DNA of 64,000 bases from a virus. The position numbers were made by a program, and so were the translations under genes. Below, piece after piece: positions 18,374 to 34,100 of the stretch. Position 1 is the first letter of the stretch, and each line of letters begins with the position of its first letter. Below the pieces are notes generated by a model that worked only from the letters and a program-made list of their open reading frames with translations, was not told the origin of the DNA and did no database searches. The stretch spans positions 35,542-99,541 of IMG/VR virus record IMGVR_UViG_3300008116_000055; one strand, 5' to 3'.

Positions 18374-21300
18374 ATGGCATTAATAAAAATAAACACAGGT
18401 AATTTTGATGGTGAAATTGGTGTTATCACATTTTATCCTTGTACTGGCGGTACCTTGAATTTAGGTACTGTCGTGATGCCATATTATTACGACACAAACT
18501 ACTACTTAGGTACTTACTCAGTTTATTTTCCGTCACTTGATAAAACTTGTGTGGCTGAGATTCCTTGCCCTACACCTTCACCTACACCTTCACCAACACT
18601 TACACCATCATTAACACCAACACCAACAACCTTTACTTCAAATACCCCAACCCCAACAGTTACCAAAACCCCTACTGTTACACCTACGGTTACAAAAACA
18701 CCTACTGTTACCCCAACCAATACTATCACTCCAACAAATACTCCTACGAATACCGTAACTCCGACTAATACTCCAACAAACGAGCCTACAGTTACCCCAA
18801 CTGAAACTCCTACAGTTACTCCAACTAACACAGTAACTCCAACCAATACCCCAACAAATACCCCAACGGTTACCCCAACTGAAACTCCTACAGTTACCCC
18901 AACTAACACAGTAACTCCAACCGAATCACCAGCCAACACACCTACTGTAACTCCTACGAATACAGTTACACCAACCGAGACACCAACTGTTACTCCGACC
19001 GAAACTCCAACTGTAACCCCAACAAATACGGTAACCCCAACCAATACACCAACTGAAACACCTACCAACACCCCAACAAATACAGTTACCCCTACCGAAA
19101 CTCCAACTGTAACTCCAACAAATACGGTAACCCCTACCGAAACACCTACCAATACACCAACTCATACAGTAACCCCTACCGAAACACCAACCAATACCCC
19201 AACTAATACACCGACTGAAACACCCACTAACACCCCAACAAATACTGTTACCCCAACTAATACACCAACCGAAACACCAACCGAAACACCAACCAATACC
19301 CCAACCAACACCGTAACTCCAACTGTTACCCCAACTGTTACCCCAACTGTAACTCCAACCAATACTGTTACCCCAACTAATACACCAACCGAAACACCAA
19401 CCGAAACACCAACCAATACTCCAACCAACACCGTAACCCTAACCGTTACCCCTACCGAAACACCAACCAACACCCCAACTAATACTCCGACTAACACAGT
19501 AACACCAACACTGAGTCCAACCGTTACCCCTACCGAAACACCTACCAATACCCCAACCAACACCATAACACCAACTAACACTCCGACTAATACCTCAACT
19601 GTAACTCCAACCAATACTGTAACTCCAACCAATACACCCACTGTAACACAAACTGAAACACCTACCCTAACACCAACAAATACTGCAACCGTTACACCAA
19701 CTCAAACCCCAACCAATACTCCTACCAATACTGTTACACCAACGGTTACCCCAACTAACACTCCAACTGTAACTCCAACAAATACGGTAGCTCCAACTAA
19801 TACACCTACAAATACACCAACCGAAACACCAACAAATACCCCCACCAACACACCAACAAATACTCCCACAGAAACACCAACACTTACACCAACCAACACC
19901 GTAACCCCTACCAATACAGTCACACCAACCAATACTGTTACAGTGACTCCAACAGAAACTGTGACACCAACTAATACACCTACAAACACCCCAACTAATA
20001 CACCAACAAATACGGTTACACCTACGAATACTCCAACCAACACAGTAACTCCAACAAATACTCCAACTAACACTCCAACATTAAGTCCTACCAATACCGT
20101 AACTCCTACCAACACCCCAACAAACACACCGACGAATACAGTAACTCCAACTCAGACACCTACAAATACTCCTACAAATACCGTTACACCAACCAATACC
20201 CCAACCAATACCCCAACCAACACCGTAACTCCAACAAACACTCCTACCAACACTCCTACAAACACTCCCACAAATACCGTAACTCCAACCAACACCGTAA
20301 CTCCGACTAATACACCTACAAACACACCAACGAATACTGTGACTCCTACATTGAGTCCTACGGTAACACCAACTAACACCGTAACACCAACCAATACTCC
20401 AACCAATACACCTACCAATACTGTGACTCCTACATTGAGTCCTACGGTAACACCAACTAACACCGTAACACCAACCAATACTCCAACTAACACGCCGACC
20501 AACACTCCTACTAACACTGTAACACCAACATTGAGTCCAACAGTGACTCCAACCAATACAGTTACCCCCACAAACACCCCGACAAATACTGTAACTCCAA
20601 CCAATACTGTAACTCCAACAAATACACCAAGTGTAACTGTGACGGTTTCACCAACACCAGCACCTTCTTGTGACATTGATTATACAATGTTACCCTCACC
20701 AACTCCAACGAGCACCCCAACACCCACCAATACTCCAACGGTAACACCAACCAACACTGTAACACCATCCGTTACATTAACCAATACTCCCACAAACACA
20801 CCAACCAATACAGTAACTCCTACTAACACCCCAACTAATACACCAACAAAAACTGTTACACCAACTTTAACTCCAACAAATACTCCAACTAATACTGTAA
20901 CACCAACCAATACACCAACAAACACTCCTACCAATACAGTTACTCCTACATTGAGTCCAACAGTTACTCCTACCAATACTGTTACCCCAACCAATACTCC
21001 TACCAATACCCCAACCAATACAGTTACACCTACATTGACTCCAACAGCGACCCCAACCAACACCGTAACCCCTACAAATACCCCAACATTAAGCCCCACC
21101 AATACTCCAACCAACACCGTAACCCCTACAAATACTGTAACACCAACGAATACCCCAACCAACACTCCGACAAACACCCCAACAAACACTGTAACACCAA
21201 CCAACACTCCAACAAACACTGTAACACCGACCAATACTCCAACAAATACCCCTACTAATACTGCTACTCCTACAAATACACCAACTAATACTCCTACCAA

Positions 21301-24300
21301 TACGGTAACCCCTACAAATACACCAACTAACACTCCTACCAATACGGTATCCCCAACACTGACACCTACTAACACCCCTACGAACACCGTAACACCAACA
21401 AACACACCAACTAACACACCAACTAATACTGTAACACCAACTAACACTCCTACCAACACCCCAACCAACACAGTTACTCCTACCAATACGCCAACTAATA
21501 CTCCTACCAATACGGTAACGCCAACATTGAGTCCAACAGTGACTCCAACCAATACCGTTACACCAACTCAAACCCCTACAAATACCCCAACTAACACCGT
21601 AACACCAACCAATACACCTACGAATACCCCCACTAATACTCCAACAAATACCGTAACCCCAACAAACACGCCTACGAATACACCAACAGTAACCCCTACC
21701 AATACCGTAACCCCAACAAATACACCGACGGTAACTCCGACCAATACAGTCACACCAACTAATACACCAACCAACACTCCTACCAATACGGCTACCAATA
21801 CAGTTACTCCTACCAATACACCCACAAATACACCAACAAATACGGTTACACCAACTAACACTCCTACTAATACTCCAACAAATACCGTAACACCGACACT
21901 GACACCTACAAATACCCCGACAAACACTCCAACCAATACAGTTACTCCAACCAATACTGTAACTCCTACCAACACCCCTACCAACACCCCAACAAATACT
22001 CCAACAAATACAGTCACCCCAACTAATACTCCAACCAATACTGTCACCCCTACCAATACTCCTACAAACACCCCCACCAATACTGTCACCCCTACCAATA
22101 CTCCTACCAATACTCCTACAAATACAGTAACTCCAACTAACACCCCAACAAATACTCCAACAAATACAGTCACCCCAACCAATACTCCTACCAATACGCC
22201 CACCAATACTGTCACCCCTACCAATACTCCTACCAATACTTCTACAAATACAGTAACTCCAACTAATACTCCTACCAATACGCCTACTAATACTGTAACT
22301 CCAACCAACACCCCAACTGTAACTCCTACCAATACTGTTACACCAACAAACACTCCTACTAACACACCAACCAATACTGTTACACCAACAAACACTCCTA
22401 CTAACACACCAACCAATACGGTAACTCCTACCAACACCCCAACTAACACACCAACCAATACGGTAACTCCTACCAACACCCCAACTAACACCCCAACAAA
22501 TACTGTTACACCAACAAATACTCCCACCAATACCCCAACAAACACGGTGACTCCAACAAACACTCCTACTAACACCCCAACAAATACAGTAACACCAACA
22601 TTGAGTCCTACAGTAACTCCTACGAACACAGTAACTCCTACAAATACTCCCACAAACACTCCGACCAACACCGTTACACCAACAAATACCCCAACCAATA
22701 CCCCGACAAATACAGTAACCCCAACTAACACACCTACCAACACTCCAACTAATACAGTAACTCCCACATTAAGTCCAACTGTGACTCCTACTAATACTGT
22801 GACTCCTACAAACACTCCTACCAACACACCAACAAATACAGTTACACCTACATTGAGTCCAACAGTGACTCCAACCAGCACCGTAACCCCAACTAATACG
22901 CCAACATTAAGTCCTACCAATACTCCAACCAACACTGTTACTCCTACAAATACCGTTACACCAACCAATACACCTACCAATACCCCAACAAACACCGTAA
23001 CCCCAACACTAACCCCAACTAACACTCCAACCAATACTCCTACAAATACGGTATCTCCAACCAACACCGTAACCCCAACAAATACACCAACTAACACTCC
23101 AACCAATACTCCCACCAACACTGTTACTCCAACCAACACCCCGACCAACACTCCGACTAATACAGTAACTCCTACCAATACCCCAACAAATACCCCAACA
23201 AATACAGTTACACCTACATTGAGTCCAACGGTGACTCCTACTAATACTGTAACTCCTACCAACACTCCGACCAACACACCAACCAATACTGTTACACCTA
23301 CATTGAGTCCAACGGTGACTCCTACTAATACTGTTACACCCACTAACACGCCAACTAACACTCCTACTAACACTGTAACACCAACTCAGACTCCCACGAA
23401 CACGCCTACAAATACAGTAACACCTACTAACACACCTACTAATACACCAACAAATACGGTAACACCAACCAACACCCCTACGAACACGCCGACTAACACC
23501 CCAACCAATACAGTCACACCAACTAATACCGTAACTCCAACAAATACGCCAACCAATACTCCTACCAATACGCCAACCAATACCGTAACACCAACTCAGA
23601 CACCGACAAATACCCCAACAAAAACTGTTACACCAACATTGAGTCCGACTGTGACACCAACAAATACTGTTACTCCAACCAATACCCCCACCAATACTCC
23701 AACTAACACAGTAACCCCAACCAATACTCCAACTGTAACACCTACGAATACTGTTACACCTACAAATACACCGACGAATACACCAACCAATACGGTAACT
23801 CCAACCAACACCCCAACCAATACCCCAACTAGTACTGTTACACCAACATTAAGCCCGACACTAACACCAACCAATACAGTAACTCCAACATTGAGTCCGA
23901 CTGTAACTCCAACAAGAACGGTTACACCTACTTTAACACCAACCAATACACCGACAAATACGGTAACCCCTACAAATACTCCCACCAACACCCCAACAAA
24001 CACTCCAACCAATACAGTCACCCCAACAAACACCGTAACACCAACCAACACCCCCACAAACACTCCAACCAATACTCCAACAAACACCGTAACACCAACC
24101 AACACACCAACCAAGACTGTAACTCCAACCAATACCCCAACCAATACTCCAACTAATACAGTAACCCCAACTAATACACCAACCAATACTCCAACGAACA
24201 CCGTAACTCCAACCAACACCCCAACCAACACTGTAACTCCAACAAATACACCTACAGTTACCCCGACTAACACAGTAACACCTACACTGAGTCCGACTGT

Positions 24301-27300
24301 AACCCCTACGAATACAGTTACACCAACTCAGACACCTACAAATACTCCAACTAACACCGTAACTCCTACCAACACACCAACTAACACACCAACTAACACT
24401 GTTACACCCACAAATACACCAACCAATACAGTTACTCCTACCAATACACCTACTAACACTCCAACTAACACAGTAACCCCTACCAATACCCCTACGAACA
24501 CTCCTACTAATACAGTAACTCCTACAAACACCGTAACACCAACCAACACACCAACCAATACTCCAACCAACACTGTCACCCCTACATTGAGTCCTACGGT
24601 AACTCCTACGAACACAGTTACCCCTACTAACACACCGACTAAGACCGTGACTCCCACATTGAGTCCGACTGTGACTCCTACAAATACTGTTACACCAACT
24701 CAAACCCCTACGAATACACCAACTAATACAGTTACACCAACTAATACACCTACAAACACCCCAACAAATACAGTTACACCTACAAATACCCCAACTAACA
24801 CTCCAACCAATACAGTAACCCCTACACTGAGTCCAACCGTAACACCAACTAATACTGTCACACCCACGAATACACCAACCAATACCCCTACGAATACTGT
24901 AACCCCTACCAACACCCCTACTAATACTCCTACAAATACGGTTACACCAACTAACACTCCAACAAGAACGGTTACACCTACTTTAACACCAACCAATACA
25001 CCGACAAATACGGTAACCCCTACAAATACTCCCACCAATACCCCAACAAACACGGTGACTCCTACATTAACACCAACTGTAACTCCTACAAATACCGTAA
25101 CACCAACCAATACTCCTACAAATACTCCTACTAACACAGTAACACCTACCAATACCCCTACAAACACACCAACAAACACTGTAACTCCAACTAACACCCC
25201 TACTAATACTCCGACGAATACGGTAACTCCAACCAATACCCCAACAAACACACCTACCAACACCGTAACACCTACAAATACTCCTACTAAAACTGTGACT
25301 CCCACATTGAGTCCAACAGTTACACCTACCAACACCGTAACACCTACAAATACTCCCACAAATACCCCTACTAACACAGTAACACCAACAAATACACCAA
25401 CCAACACTCCAACTAATACCGTTACCCCAACTAACACACCTACAAATACACCAACAAATACTGTGACTCCTACATTGAGTCCAACAGTTACACCTACCAA
25501 CACCGTAACACCTACAAATACCCCTACCAACACCCCAACAAATACAGTAACACCTACATTGAGTCCGACTGTGACTCCAACTAACACCGTTACGCCAACT
25601 AACACACCTACCAACACTCCAACTAACACCGTAACCCCTACCAGCACCCCCACAAGAACCGTTACACCTACATTAACTCCAACCAATACCCCTACTAATA
25701 CCGTAACCCCAACAAATACCCCAACCAATACCCCTACTAATACCGTAACCCCAACAAATACCCCAACAAACACTCCAACTAATACCGTAACCCCAACAAA
25801 TACCCCAACAAACACTCCAACTAATACCGTAACCCCTACCAACACCCCCACAAGAACCGTTACACCTACATTAACTCCAACCAACACACCAACTAATACT
25901 GTAACCCCAACCAACACTCCTACAAACACTCCAACGAATACAGTTACACCAACCAATACACCAACTAACACCCCAACCAACACTGTAACTCCAACATTGA
26001 GCCCTACAGTGACTCCCACTAATACAGTTACACCAACTAACACACCAACCAATACCCCAACCAACACCGTAACTCCAACAAACACCCCTACTAAAACTGT
26101 AACTCCCACATTGAGCCCTACGGTAACCCCAACAAACACTGTTACTCCAACCAACACCCCAACTAATACTCCAACTAATACTGTTACTCCAACCAACACC
26201 CCAACCAACACCCCAACTAATACTGTTACACCGACCAACACACCAACGAATACTATAACTCCTACTAATACTCCTACCAAAACTGTTACACCAACTCTAA
26301 CCCCAACGAATACACCGACCAATACTCCTACAAACACAGTAACCCCAACCAATACCGTAACACCAACTAACACTCCAACCAACACTGTAACTCCAACTAA
26401 TACACCAACCAACACCCCAACTAATACTCCGACAAACACTGTTACGCCAACCAATACACCAACAAAAACTGTCACACCAACTTTAACCCCAACCAACACC
26501 GTAACACCAACCAATACCCCGACTAATACACCTACAAATACTGTTACTCCAACTAATACACCTACAAACACTCCAACCAACACCGTAACCCCAACCAATA
26601 CACCAACTAATACGGTGACTCCCACATTGAGTCCTACGGTAACTCCTACAAATACTGTAACCCCTACTAATACTCCTACCAAAACTGTTACACCAACTCT
26701 AACCCCAACGAATACTCCTACCAATACTGTAACCCCTACCAATACTCCTACCAATACTGTAACCCCTACCAATACTCCTACCAATACTCCAACAAATACT
26801 GTTACCCCAACTCAGACACCTACTAACACTCCAACGAATACAGTCACACCAACCAACACACCAACTAATACTGTAACTCCTACATTGAGTCCTACGGTAA
26901 CTCCGACCAATACGGTAACCCCAACAAACACACCAACTAACACACCAACTAATACTGTAACGCCAACTAATACACCAACAAAAACTGTTACACCAACTTT
27001 AACTCCAACCAATACCCCAACTAATACTGTAACACCTACCAATACACCAACAAACACTGTTACGCCAACTTTAACTCCAACCAATACCCCGACCAATACC
27101 CCAACAAATACCGTTACTCCAACCAACACAGTTACCCCGACCAATACCCCAACTAAGACAGTCACCCCAACTCAGACTCCCACCAATACTCCAACCAATA
27201 CCCCCACAAACACTGTAACTCCAACAAACACTGTTACGCCAACAAATACTCCAACTAATACGGTAACACCGACTAACACTGTAACGCCGACCAATACCGT

Positions 27301-30300
27301 AACCCCCACTAACACTGTAACTCCAACGAATACAGTTACACCGACCAATACTCCAACAAGAACTGTTACGCCTACCTTAACCCCTACAAATACTCCAACA
27401 AATACGGTAACTCCGACCAACACACCAACTAACACACCAACTAACACAGTTACCCCGACTAACACCCCAACCAATACGGTAACCCCTACTAACACACCTA
27501 CTAATACACCAACCAAGACTGTTACTCCTACATTAACTCCTACCGTTACTCCAACGAATACAGTTACACCGACCAATACCCCGACTAATACTAATACCCC
27601 TACTAATACACCTACAAACACTCCTACTAACACAGTAACCCCAACCAATACACCAACAAAAACTGTCACACCAACTTTAACCCCAACAAATACACCGACC
27701 AACACACCAACTAATACAGTGACTCCAACCAATACTGTTACCCCAACAAACACTCCAACCAAGACTGTTACTCCTACATTAACACCAACCAACACTCCGA
27801 CCAATACGGTAACCCCTACAAATACCCCAACTAACACCCCAACAAACACTGTTACGCCAACTAATACACCAACCAAGACTGTTACTCCTACATTAACTCC
27901 AACCAATACCCCTACTAATACCGTAACCCCAACAAATACCCCAACAAACACTCCAACCAATACTGTAACACCAACGAATACTGTTACCCCAACATTGAGT
28001 CCTACTAATACCCCAACTAATACTGTAACACCCACCAACACACCCACCAACACACCAACAAATACTGTTACACCAACCAATACACCAACAAAAACCGTAA
28101 CACCTACATTAACACCAACAAACACTCCTACAAACACCCCAACAAATACCGTTACTCCAACCAACACCGTAACCCCAACTAACACACCAACTAATACGGT
28201 GACTCCCACCAATACCGTTACACCTACAAACACTGTTACACCTACTAATACTGTTACACCTACTAATACTGTAACACCAACTAATACACCAACCAAGACT
28301 GTAACACCTACATTAACTCCAACCAATACTCCAACAAACACCGTAACACCAACTCAGACACCGACTAATACTCCTACAAATACCGTAACTCCTACCAATA
28401 CACCAACAAAAACTGTCACACCAACTTTAACTCCAACAAATACCCCAACCAATACTGTTACACCAACTCAAACCCCTACGAATACACCAACTAATACAGT
28501 TACACCAACTAACACAGTCACCCCGACCAACACACCTACCAATACCCCAACCAATACTGTTACACCTACCTTAACTCCTACAAATACTCCTACAAATACA
28601 GTAACCCCAACCAATACACCAACAAAAACCGTAACACCTACATTAACACCAACAAACACTCCTACAAACACTCCCACGAATTCCGTTACTCCTACTAATA
28701 CTGTTACCCCCACTAACACCCCAACTAACACAGTAACGCCGACTAATACTGTTACTCCAACCAATACCGTAACTCCTACAAATACGGTAACCCCAACCAA
28801 TACTGTAACGCCAACTAATACCCCAACCAAGACAGTTACACCAACTCAGACACCTACTAATACACCAACCAACACTGTAACACCAACTAACACACCTACC
28901 AACACTCCAACTAACACCGTAACTCCTACTAATACACCAACAAAAACTGTTACACCAACTCTAACACCAACAAATACCCCTACGAACACTGTAACTCCAA
29001 CCAATACACCAACAAAAACTGTTACACCAACTTTAACTCCGACCAACACGGTAACCCCAACCAATACTCCTACTAATACTCCTACTAATACAGTAACCCC
29101 CACCAATACTCCGACCAATACGGTGACTCCCACATTGAGTCCTACAGTTACCCCTACGAACACCGTTACACCAACAAATACCCCAACCAAGACTGTAACT
29201 CCTACATTAACTCCTACAAATACCCCTACTAATACTGTAACCCCTACCAATACTCCAACTAATACACCTACTAAAACTGTCACCCCTACAGTTACTCCTA
29301 CTAATACAGTTACCCCAACCAACACTCCCACAAACACTCCTACAAACACTGTAACCCCTACATTGAGTCCTACAGTTACCCCTACGAACACCGTTACACC
29401 AACAAATACCCCAACCAATACTCCGACAAATACAGTTACACCGACCAATACGCCCACAAATACTCCTACTAATACTGTTACACCCACTAACACCCCAACA
29501 AATACTCCAACAAATACAGTTACACCGACCAATACACCCACAAATACACCAACAAATACAGTTACACCGACCAACACACCAACAAAAACTGTAACACCAA
29601 CTTTAACTCCAACCAATACACCCACAAATACACCAACAAATACGGTTACACCAACAAATACAGTAACCCCAACTAATACACCGACTAAGACAGTCACCCC
29701 AACCAATACCCCAACAAATACTCCAACCAACACACCAACTAACACGGTTACCCCAACCAATACTGTTACACCAACAAACACACCCACTAATACACCAACC
29801 AAGACTGTAACTCCTACATTGAGTCCTACAGTTACTCCTACTAATACAGTAACACCCACCAACACACCAACTAACACGGTTACCCCAACCAATACACCAA
29901 CCAAGACTGTTACACCTACATTAACACCTACTAATACTCCGACCAATACTGTAACCCCTACATTGAGTCCTACAGTTACCCCTACGAACACCGTTACACC
30001 AACAAATACTCCTACAAACACCCCAACCAAGACTGTTACACCTACATTAACACCTACTAATACTGTTACACCTACATTAACACCAACCAATACTCCAACG
30101 AACACTCCTACCAATACTCCTACAAACACGGTAACACCAACAAACACTGTTACACCAACAAATACTCCTACAAACACTCCGACCAAGACTGTTACACCTA
30201 CATTAACACCTACTAATACTCCTACGAATACTGTTACCCCAACAAATACTCCAACAAGAACTGTTACTCCTACATTAACACCGACCAATACTCCTACGAA

Positions 30301-31177
30301 TACTGTTACCCCAACAAATACTCCAACAAATACACCTACTAATACAGTTACACCAACTAACACACCTACTAATACAGTTACACCAACCAACACCCCAACC
30401 AAGACTGTTACACCTACCTTAACTCCTACAAACACCCCAACCAATACTCCAACAAACACTGTTACGCCTACTAATACCCCGACTAATACGGTAACTCCTA
30501 CAAATACCCCAACCAATACCCCAACAAATACCGTTACTCCAACTAATACACCAACAAAAACTGTTACACCAACTCTAACCCCAACAAATACTCCAACCAA
30601 CACACCAACTAATACGGTTACCCCAACAAATACTGTTACCCCCACAAATACTCCAACCAAGACTGTCACCCCTACCAATACTCCTACAAACACCCCAACC
30701 AATACGGTAACTCCTACAAATACCCCAACCAATACTCCAACAAACACTGTTACGCCTACTAATACTCCGACTAATACAGTTACACCAACTCAGACACCTA
30801 CTAATACACCAACAAAGACAGTTACACCAACTTTAACACCGACCAATACAGTTACACCTACATTGAGTCCTACAAATACTCCTACCAATACAGTAACACC
30901 AACAAATACACCAACTAACACCCCAACAAATACCGTTACACCAACGAATACACCAACTAACACTCCGACTAACACTGTAACCCCAACTAATACCGTAACC
31001 CCAACAAGAACACCAGCAGCTACTGTTAGTCCAACAAATACTCCAACAAATACTCCTACGAATACTGTTACACCAACCAATACACCTACCAATACACCTA
31101 CTAATACTGTTACAATACACCTACCAATACACCTACTAATACTGTTACACCTACTAACACTCCAACCAAAACTGTAA
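18374..31177 (+). CDS. Giant Thr/Pro/Asn-repeat fibre or stalk protein, 5' part (frame broken near 31115)
   Basis: This is the first part of a gene that originally or alternatively runs to 34539. Residues 1-65 form a small domain with Cys pairs ([19 protein letters not shown]) like the modules in neighbouring genes. From about residue 66 onward the protein is a nearly uninterrupted run of NTPT and NTVTPT units, often organised as a 14-residue period, with variants [16 protein letters not shown] and RTVTPTLT. There are no aromatic or hydrophobic-core residues, so an extended, disordered or polyproline-like stalk is expected, possibly O-glycosylated. The unit contains no N-X-S/T sequon. Near 31115 an exact 35-bp duplication shifts the frame, and the last 25 codons, ending in QPKL, are out-of-frame readthrough. 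Structural virion role is inferred from location. Confidence 0.8.
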   Translation: MALIKINTGNFDGEIGVITFYPCTGGTLNLGTVVMPYYYDTNYYLGTYSVYFPSLDKTCVAEIPCPTPSPTPSPTLTPSLTPTPTTFTSNTPTPTVTKTPTVTPTVTKTPTVTPTNTITPTNTPTNTVTPTNTPTNEPTVTPTETPTVTPTNTVTPTNTPTNTPTVTPTETPTVTPTNTVTPTESPANTPTVTPTNTVTPTETPTVTPTETPTVTPTNTVTPTNTPTETPTNTPTNTVTPTETPTVTPTNTVTPTETPTNTPTHTVTPTETPTNTPTNTPTETPTNTPTNTVTPTNTPTETPTETPTNTPTNTVTPTVTPTVTPTVTPTNTVTPTNTPTETPTETPTNTPTNTVTLTVTPTETPTNTPTNTPTNTVTPTLSPTVTPTETPTNTPTNTITPTNTPTNTSTVTPTNTVTPTNTPTVTQTETPTLTPTNTATVTPTQTPTNTPTNTVTPTVTPTNTPTVTPTNTVAPTNTPTNTPTETPTNTPTNTPTNTPTETPTLTPTNTVTPTNTVTPTNTVTVTPTETVTPTNTPTNTPTNTPTNTVTPTNTPTNTVTPTNTPTNTPTLSPTNTVTPTNTPTNTPTNTVTPTQTPTNTPTNTVTPTNTPTNTPTNTVTPTNTPTNTPTNTPTNTVTPTNTVTPTNTPTNTPTNTVTPTLSPTVTPTNTVTPTNTPTNTPTNTVTPTLSPTVTPTNTVTPTNTPTNTPTNTPTNTVTPTLSPTVTPTNTVTPTNTPTNTVTPTNTVTPTNTPSVTVTVSPTPAPSCDIDYTMLPSPTPTSTPTPTNTPTVTPTNTVTPSVTLTNTPTNTPTNTVTPTNTPTNTPTKTVTPTLTPTNTPTNTVTPTNTPTNTPTNTVTPTLSPTVTPTNTVTPTNTPTNTPTNTVTPTLTPTATPTNTVTPTNTPTLSPTNTPTNTVTPTNTVTPTNTPTNTPTNTPTNTVTPTNTPTNTVTPTNTPTNTPTNTATPTNTPTNTPTNTVTPTNTPTNTPTNTVSPTLTPTNTPTNTVTPTNTPTNTPTNTVTPTNTPTNTPTNTVTPTNTPTNTPTNTVTPTLSPTVTPTNTVTPTQTPTNTPTNTVTPTNTPTNTPTNTPTNTVTPTNTPTNTPTVTPTNTVTPTNTPTVTPTNTVTPTNTPTNTPTNTATNTVTPTNTPTNTPTNTVTPTNTPTNTPTNTVTPTLTPTNTPTNTPTNTVTPTNTVTPTNTPTNTPTNTPTNTVTPTNTPTNTVTPTNTPTNTPTNTVTPTNTPTNTPTNTVTPTNTPTNTPTNTVTPTNTPTNTPTNTVTPTNTPTNTSTNTVTPTNTPTNTPTNTVTPTNTPTVTPTNTVTPTNTPTNTPTNTVTPTNTPTNTPTNTVTPTNTPTNTPTNTVTPTNTPTNTPTNTVTPTNTPTNTPTNTVTPTNTPTNTPTNTVTPTLSPTVTPTNTVTPTNTPTNTPTNTVTPTNTPTNTPTNTVTPTNTPTNTPTNTVTPTLSPTVTPTNTVTPTNTPTNTPTNTVTPTLSPTVTPTSTVTPTNTPTLSPTNTPTNTVTPTNTVTPTNTPTNTPTNTVTPTLTPTNTPTNTPTNTVSPTNTVTPTNTPTNTPTNTPTNTVTPTNTPTNTPTNTVTPTNTPTNTPTNTVTPTLSPTVTPTNTVTPTNTPTNTPTNTVTPTLSPTVTPTNTVTPTNTPTNTPTNTVTPTQTPTNTPTNTVTPTNTPTNTPTNTVTPTNTPTNTPTNTPTNTVTPTNTVTPTNTPTNTPTNTPTNTVTPTQTPTNTPTKTVTPTLSPTVTPTNTVTPTNTPTNTPTNTVTPTNTPTVTPTNTVTPTNTPTNTPTNTVTPTNTPTNTPTSTVTPTLSPTLTPTNTVTPTLSPTVTPTRTVTPTLTPTNTPTNTVTPTNTPTNTPTNTPTNTVTPTNTVTPTNTPTNTPTNTPTNTVTPTNTPTKTVTPTNTPTNTPTNTVTPTNTPTNTPTNTVTPTNTPTNTVTPTNTPTVTPTNTVTPTLSPTVTPTNTVTPTQTPTNTPTNTVTPTNTPTNTPTNTVTPTNTPTNTVTPTNTPTNTPTNTVTPTNTPTNTPTNTVTPTNTVTPTNTPTNTPTNTVTPTLSPTVTPTNTVTPTNTPTKTVTPTLSPTVTPTNTVTPTQTPTNTPTNTVTPTNTPTNTPTNTVTPTNTPTNTPTNTVTPTLSPTVTPTNTVTPTNTPTNTPTNTVTPTNTPTNTPTNTVTPTNTPTRTVTPTLTPTNTPTNTVTPTNTPTNTPTNTVTPTLTPTVTPTNTVTPTNTPTNTPTNTVTPTNTPTNTPTNTVTPTNTPTNTPTNTVTPTNTPTNTPTNTVTPTNTPTKTVTPTLSPTVTPTNTVTPTNTPTNTPTNTVTPTNTPTNTPTNTVTPTNTPTNTPTNTVTPTLSPTVTPTNTVTPTNTPTNTPTNTVTPTLSPTVTPTNTVTPTNTPTNTPTNTVTPTSTPTRTVTPTLTPTNTPTNTVTPTNTPTNTPTNTVTPTNTPTNTPTNTVTPTNTPTNTPTNTVTPTNTPTRTVTPTLTPTNTPTNTVTPTNTPTNTPTNTVTPTNTPTNTPTNTVTPTLSPTVTPTNTVTPTNTPTNTPTNTVTPTNTPTKTVTPTLSPTVTPTNTVTPTNTPTNTPTNTVTPTNTPTNTPTNTVTPTNTPTNTITPTNTPTKTVTPTLTPTNTPTNTPTNTVTPTNTVTPTNTPTNTVTPTNTPTNTPTNTPTNTVTPTNTPTKTVTPTLTPTNTVTPTNTPTNTPTNTVTPTNTPTNTPTNTVTPTNTPTNTVTPTLSPTVTPTNTVTPTNTPTKTVTPTLTPTNTPTNTVTPTNTPTNTVTPTNTPTNTPTNTVTPTQTPTNTPTNTVTPTNTPTNTVTPTLSPTVTPTNTVTPTNTPTNTPTNTVTPTNTPTKTVTPTLTPTNTPTNTVTPTNTPTNTVTPTLTPTNTPTNTPTNTVTPTNTVTPTNTPTKTVTPTQTPTNTPTNTPTNTVTPTNTVTPTNTPTNTVTPTNTVTPTNTVTPTNTVTPTNTVTPTNTPTRTVTPTLTPTNTPTNTVTPTNTPTNTPTNTVTPTNTPTNTVTPTNTPTNTPTKTVTPTLTPTVTPTNTVTPTNTPTNTNTPTNTPTNTPTNTVTPTNTPTKTVTPTLTPTNTPTNTPTNTVTPTNTVTPTNTPTKTVTPTLTPTNTPTNTVTPTNTPTNTPTNTVTPTNTPTKTVTPTLTPTNTPTNTVTPTNTPTNTPTNTVTPTNTVTPTLSPTNTPTNTVTPTNTPTNTPTNTVTPTNTPTKTVTPTLTPTNTPTNTPTNTVTPTNTVTPTNTPTNTVTPTNTVTPTNTVTPTNTVTPTNTVTPTNTPTKTVTPTLTPTNTPTNTVTPTQTPTNTPTNTVTPTNTPTKTVTPTLTPTNTPTNTVTPTQTPTNTPTNTVTPTNTVTPTNTPTNTPTNTVTPTLTPTNTPTNTVTPTNTPTKTVTPTLTPTNTPTNTPTNSVTPTNTVTPTNTPTNTVTPTNTVTPTNTVTPTNTVTPTNTVTPTNTPTKTVTPTQTPTNTPTNTVTPTNTPTNTPTNTVTPTNTPTKTVTPTLTPTNTPTNTVTPTNTPTKTVTPTLTPTNTVTPTNTPTNTPTNTVTPTNTPTNTVTPTLSPTVTPTNTVTPTNTPTKTVTPTLTPTNTPTNTVTPTNTPTNTPTKTVTPTVTPTNTVTPTNTPTNTPTNTVTPTLSPTVTPTNTVTPTNTPTNTPTNTVTPTNTPTNTPTNTVTPTNTPTNTPTNTVTPTNTPTNTPTNTVTPTNTPTKTVTPTLTPTNTPTNTPTNTVTPTNTVTPTNTPTKTVTPTNTPTNTPTNTPTNTVTPTNTVTPTNTPTNTPTKTVTPTLSPTVTPTNTVTPTNTPTNTVTPTNTPTKTVTPTLTPTNTPTNTVTPTLSPTVTPTNTVTPTNTPTNTPTKTVTPTLTPTNTVTPTLTPTNTPTNTPTNTPTNTVTPTNTVTPTNTPTNTPTKTVTPTLTPTNTPTNTVTPTNTPTRTVTPTLTPTNTPTNTVTPTNTPTNTPTNTVTPTNTPTNTVTPTNTPTKTVTPTLTPTNTPTNTPTNTVTPTNTPTNTVTPTNTPTNTPTNTVTPTNTPTKTVTPTLTPTNTPTNTPTNTVTPTNTVTPTNTPTKTVTPTNTPTNTPTNTVTPTNTPTNTPTNTVTPTNTPTNTVTPTQTPTNTPTKTVTPTLTPTNTVTPTLSPTNTPTNTVTPTNTPTNTPTNTVTPTNTPTNTPTNTVTPTNTVTPTRTPAATVSPTNTPTNTPTNTVTPTNTPTNTPTNTVTIHLPIHLLILLHLLTLQPKL
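20655..20697 (+). other. Non-repeat island (CDIDYTMLP) inside the PT array
   Basis: Within the giant frame, around residue 760-775, the repeat is interrupted by [15 protein letters not shown], the only Cys, Asp, Ile, Tyr and Met cluster in more than 12 kb. It sits where the other proteins of the locus place a cysteine-rich module between two PT linkers, so it may be the remnant of a lost module. Confidence 0.55.
31080..31149 (+). repeat. Exact 35-bp tandem duplication that breaks the giant reading frame
   Basis: Positions 31080-31114 and 31115-31149 are identical. Because 35 is not a multiple of 3, the upstream frame runs out of phase and stops at 31177, while the repeat-coding frame continues in another phase from 31105. 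Deleting one copy gives 16131 nt from 18374 to 34539, exactly 5377 codons including the stop. It may be a real slippage event, a reversible switch or an assembly error. Confidence 0.9.
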
Positions 31178-34100
31178 CACCAACCAATACTCCTACTAAT
31201 ACTGTTACACCCACAAACACCCCAACAAACACTCCAACAAATACAGTCACACCAACTAATACACCTACAAATACACCTACTAACACAGTCACACCCACCA
31301 ACACACCGACCAATACAGTGACTCCAACAAGAACTCCGGCCGCCACTGTTAGTCCTACCCTTACACCCACAAACACCCCAACCAATACCGTTACACCAAC
31401 CAATACACCAACAAGAACCGTCACACCAACTTTTACACCTACTAACACTCCAACGAATACAGTCACACCAACAAATACTCCAACCAATACGCCGACTAAT
31501 ACTGTTACACCAACCAATACCCCAACCAATACTGTTACTCCAACAAGAACTCCGGCAGCCACTGTTAGTCCTACCCTTACACCAACCAATACCCCAACCA
31601 ATACTCCAACAAATACAGTAACACCAACCAACACTGTCACACCGACCAATACTCCTACTAATACACCAACAAAAACTGTTACACCAACTTTTACACCAAC
31701 CAATACTCCAACCAATACTGTAACACCAACCAATACTCCTACAAACACCCCAACAAACACCGTTACTCCTACCAATACTCCTACCAATACTGTAACTCCT
31801 ACGAGAACACCAGCGGCTACTGTTAGTCCAACATTAACACCGACTAACACACCAACAAACACACCTACTAATACTGTTACTCCAACAAATACAGTTACAC
31901 CGACCAACACCCCTACTAACACCCCAACCAACACTGTTACTCCAACCAACACCCCAACTAATACTCCAACAAATACGGTAACTCCAACCAATACCCCTAC
32001 TAATACCGTAACCCCGACAAGAACACCAGCTGCCACTGTTAGTCCAACCTTAACTCCAACTAATACTCCAACCAACACTCCAACTAATACAGTCACCCCT
32101 ACGAATACAGTTACACCTACCAATACACCAACAAGAACAGTTACACCAACTTTAACTCCAACTAATACACCAACCAACACTGTAACACCAACTAACACCC
32201 CAACTAATACTCCAACAAATACGGTAACTCCAACAAATACCCCAACAAATACTGTTACACCAACAAGAACACCAGCGGCTACTGTTAGTCCAACATTAAC
32301 ACCAACAAATACACCTACCAATACCCCAACGAACACAGTAACCCCCACAAATACTGTTACCCCAACCAATACCCCAACAAGAACTCCAGCAGCCACTGTT
32401 AGTCCTACGGTAACTCCAACAAATACCCCAACAAATACTGTTACACCAACAAGAACACCGGCTGCCACAGTTAGTCCAACCGTAACACCAACTAACACTC
32501 CAACAAATACTGTTACACCAACATTGACACCAACCAAAACAGTAACCCCAACGGCTAGTCCTCAGTATGTTGCTGCTAGATTTGAATCATGTTGTCCTGG
32601 TGACACCAATGTTTATTATGGTCAAGTACCATTAGGTACATTGTTAGGTACGGTATTTTATTTACAAGACATTCAGTTATGTGCAACGTATGTGCAACAG
32701 GTAGGACCTGGAGGTACGATTTACACTACTGTTCAGACAAGTTGTGCACAATGTTTAGGAGAAACTCTAAATTTTTGTCCATCACCAACCCCGACACCAA
32801 CACCAACCAGAACTGTTACACCTACGAATACGGTAACCCCTACCAATACACCAACAAGAACAGTTACACCAACTCTCACACCAACCAATACCCCAACAAA
32901 TACTGTTACTCCAACAAGAACTCCAGCCGCCACTGTTAGCCCTACGGTAACCCCTACCAATACACCAACAAGAACAGTTACACCAACTTTAACCCCGACT
33001 AACACCCCAACCAATAGTGTTACTCCTACGAGAACACCATCCGTAACCCCTACCAATACACCAACAAAAACAGTTACACCAACTTTAACTCCTACATTAA
33101 CACCAACAAGCACAGTAACACCATCACCATCCTTACAGGTTGGTTATGTTTATTTATTACCATGTTGTGATGGTGGTATTTTAGGTAATACTATTTCTTA
33201 TTTAAGTATAACAACTAATTTGACCTATGTTCAAAGCGGTATTTCACAAGGTCAAACTATTGTTATAAATGGATGTTGTTATTTTGTTGAAGGTTATAGT
33301 CAAACCTACTCACCACCAAACTTTAGTGGGGTTGACGGGTATTATCCACCATCATCATTTAGTGTTGATACATGTGAAACATGTATTGGAGCTAACCCAT
33401 GCGCCACTTGGATTTTCGATTTACAAAGATGTGGATGTTGTGGTACAACAGGACAATATACAATTCAATTTGGTTGTCAAAATGGATTTAACCCAAATCT
33501 TTTAGTAAACCGTTATATATCAATTAATGGTTGTTGTTATTTTGTTACAAACTCAGTCGGACCAGGAGTACCTGGTTCCGCAATCACTGCGTATGGTACA
33601 TACAATACATGTACTGAATGTGAAACTTATCACCCTTGTCCTTCACCAACCCCAACAGTTACACCAACAGTTACACCAACTTTAACCCCAACAAAAACAC
33701 CGACAAATACACCAACAAGGACAGTTACTCCAACTTTAACACCAACCAATACTCCTACAAATACACCAACCAAGACTGTAACTCCAACCTTTACCCCTAC
33801 AAATACACCAACCAAGACTGTAACTCCAACCTTTACCCCTACAAATACTCCAACCAAGACTGTAACTCCAACCTTTACCCCTACAAATACTCCAACAAGG
33901 ACAGTTACTCCAACTTTAACACCAACCAATACTCCTACAAATACACCAACCAAGACTGTAACTCCAACAAACACTCCAACAAACACTCCAACACCATCTC
34001 CGGTTTCAAATCCGTCATCAACCCCAACCCCAACTCCAACTCCGACCCCAACCCCAACTCCACCATGTGTTTGTGAGTCATATATTATTACAGGATTAGG

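Larger units (their letters stand above)
18560..32565 (+). repeat. 14-kb PT-repeat array (12- and 18-nt units, common 42-nt period)
   Basis: The DNA encodes tandem NTPT (12 nt) and NTVTPT (18 nt) units, frequently combined into a 42-nt period. Third codon positions of Thr, Pro and Asn vary freely between copies, so protein repetition is far stronger than DNA repetition. Some stretches are recent copies: 25742-25783 and 25784-25825 are perfect 42-bp tandem repeats, and a block of about 80 bp at 23911 recurs at 24961, exactly 1050 bp away. A short non-repeat island lies at about 20660-20695. From 31000 to 32480 a further variant, [10 protein letters not shown], recurs at intervals. Confidence 0.9.

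Noticed and set aside
18523-32537. Many long minus-strand open frames coding for VGVTVLVGV-type sequences
   Set aside because: They are mirror images of the PT repeat. The repeat lacks stop codons on both strands by composition, and their hydrophobic pseudo-repeat has no start signals or termini that look real.
18560-32565. CRISPR array
   Set aside because: Repeats are short, in-frame coding units with variable third positions, no unique spacers of even length and no cas genes.
18560-34050. Chloroflexota origin suggested by PT-rich linkers
   Set aside because: PT linkers are common in that phylum, but the AT-rich DNA, the histone H1-like protein, signal peptide style and start regions point to Bacteroidota instead.
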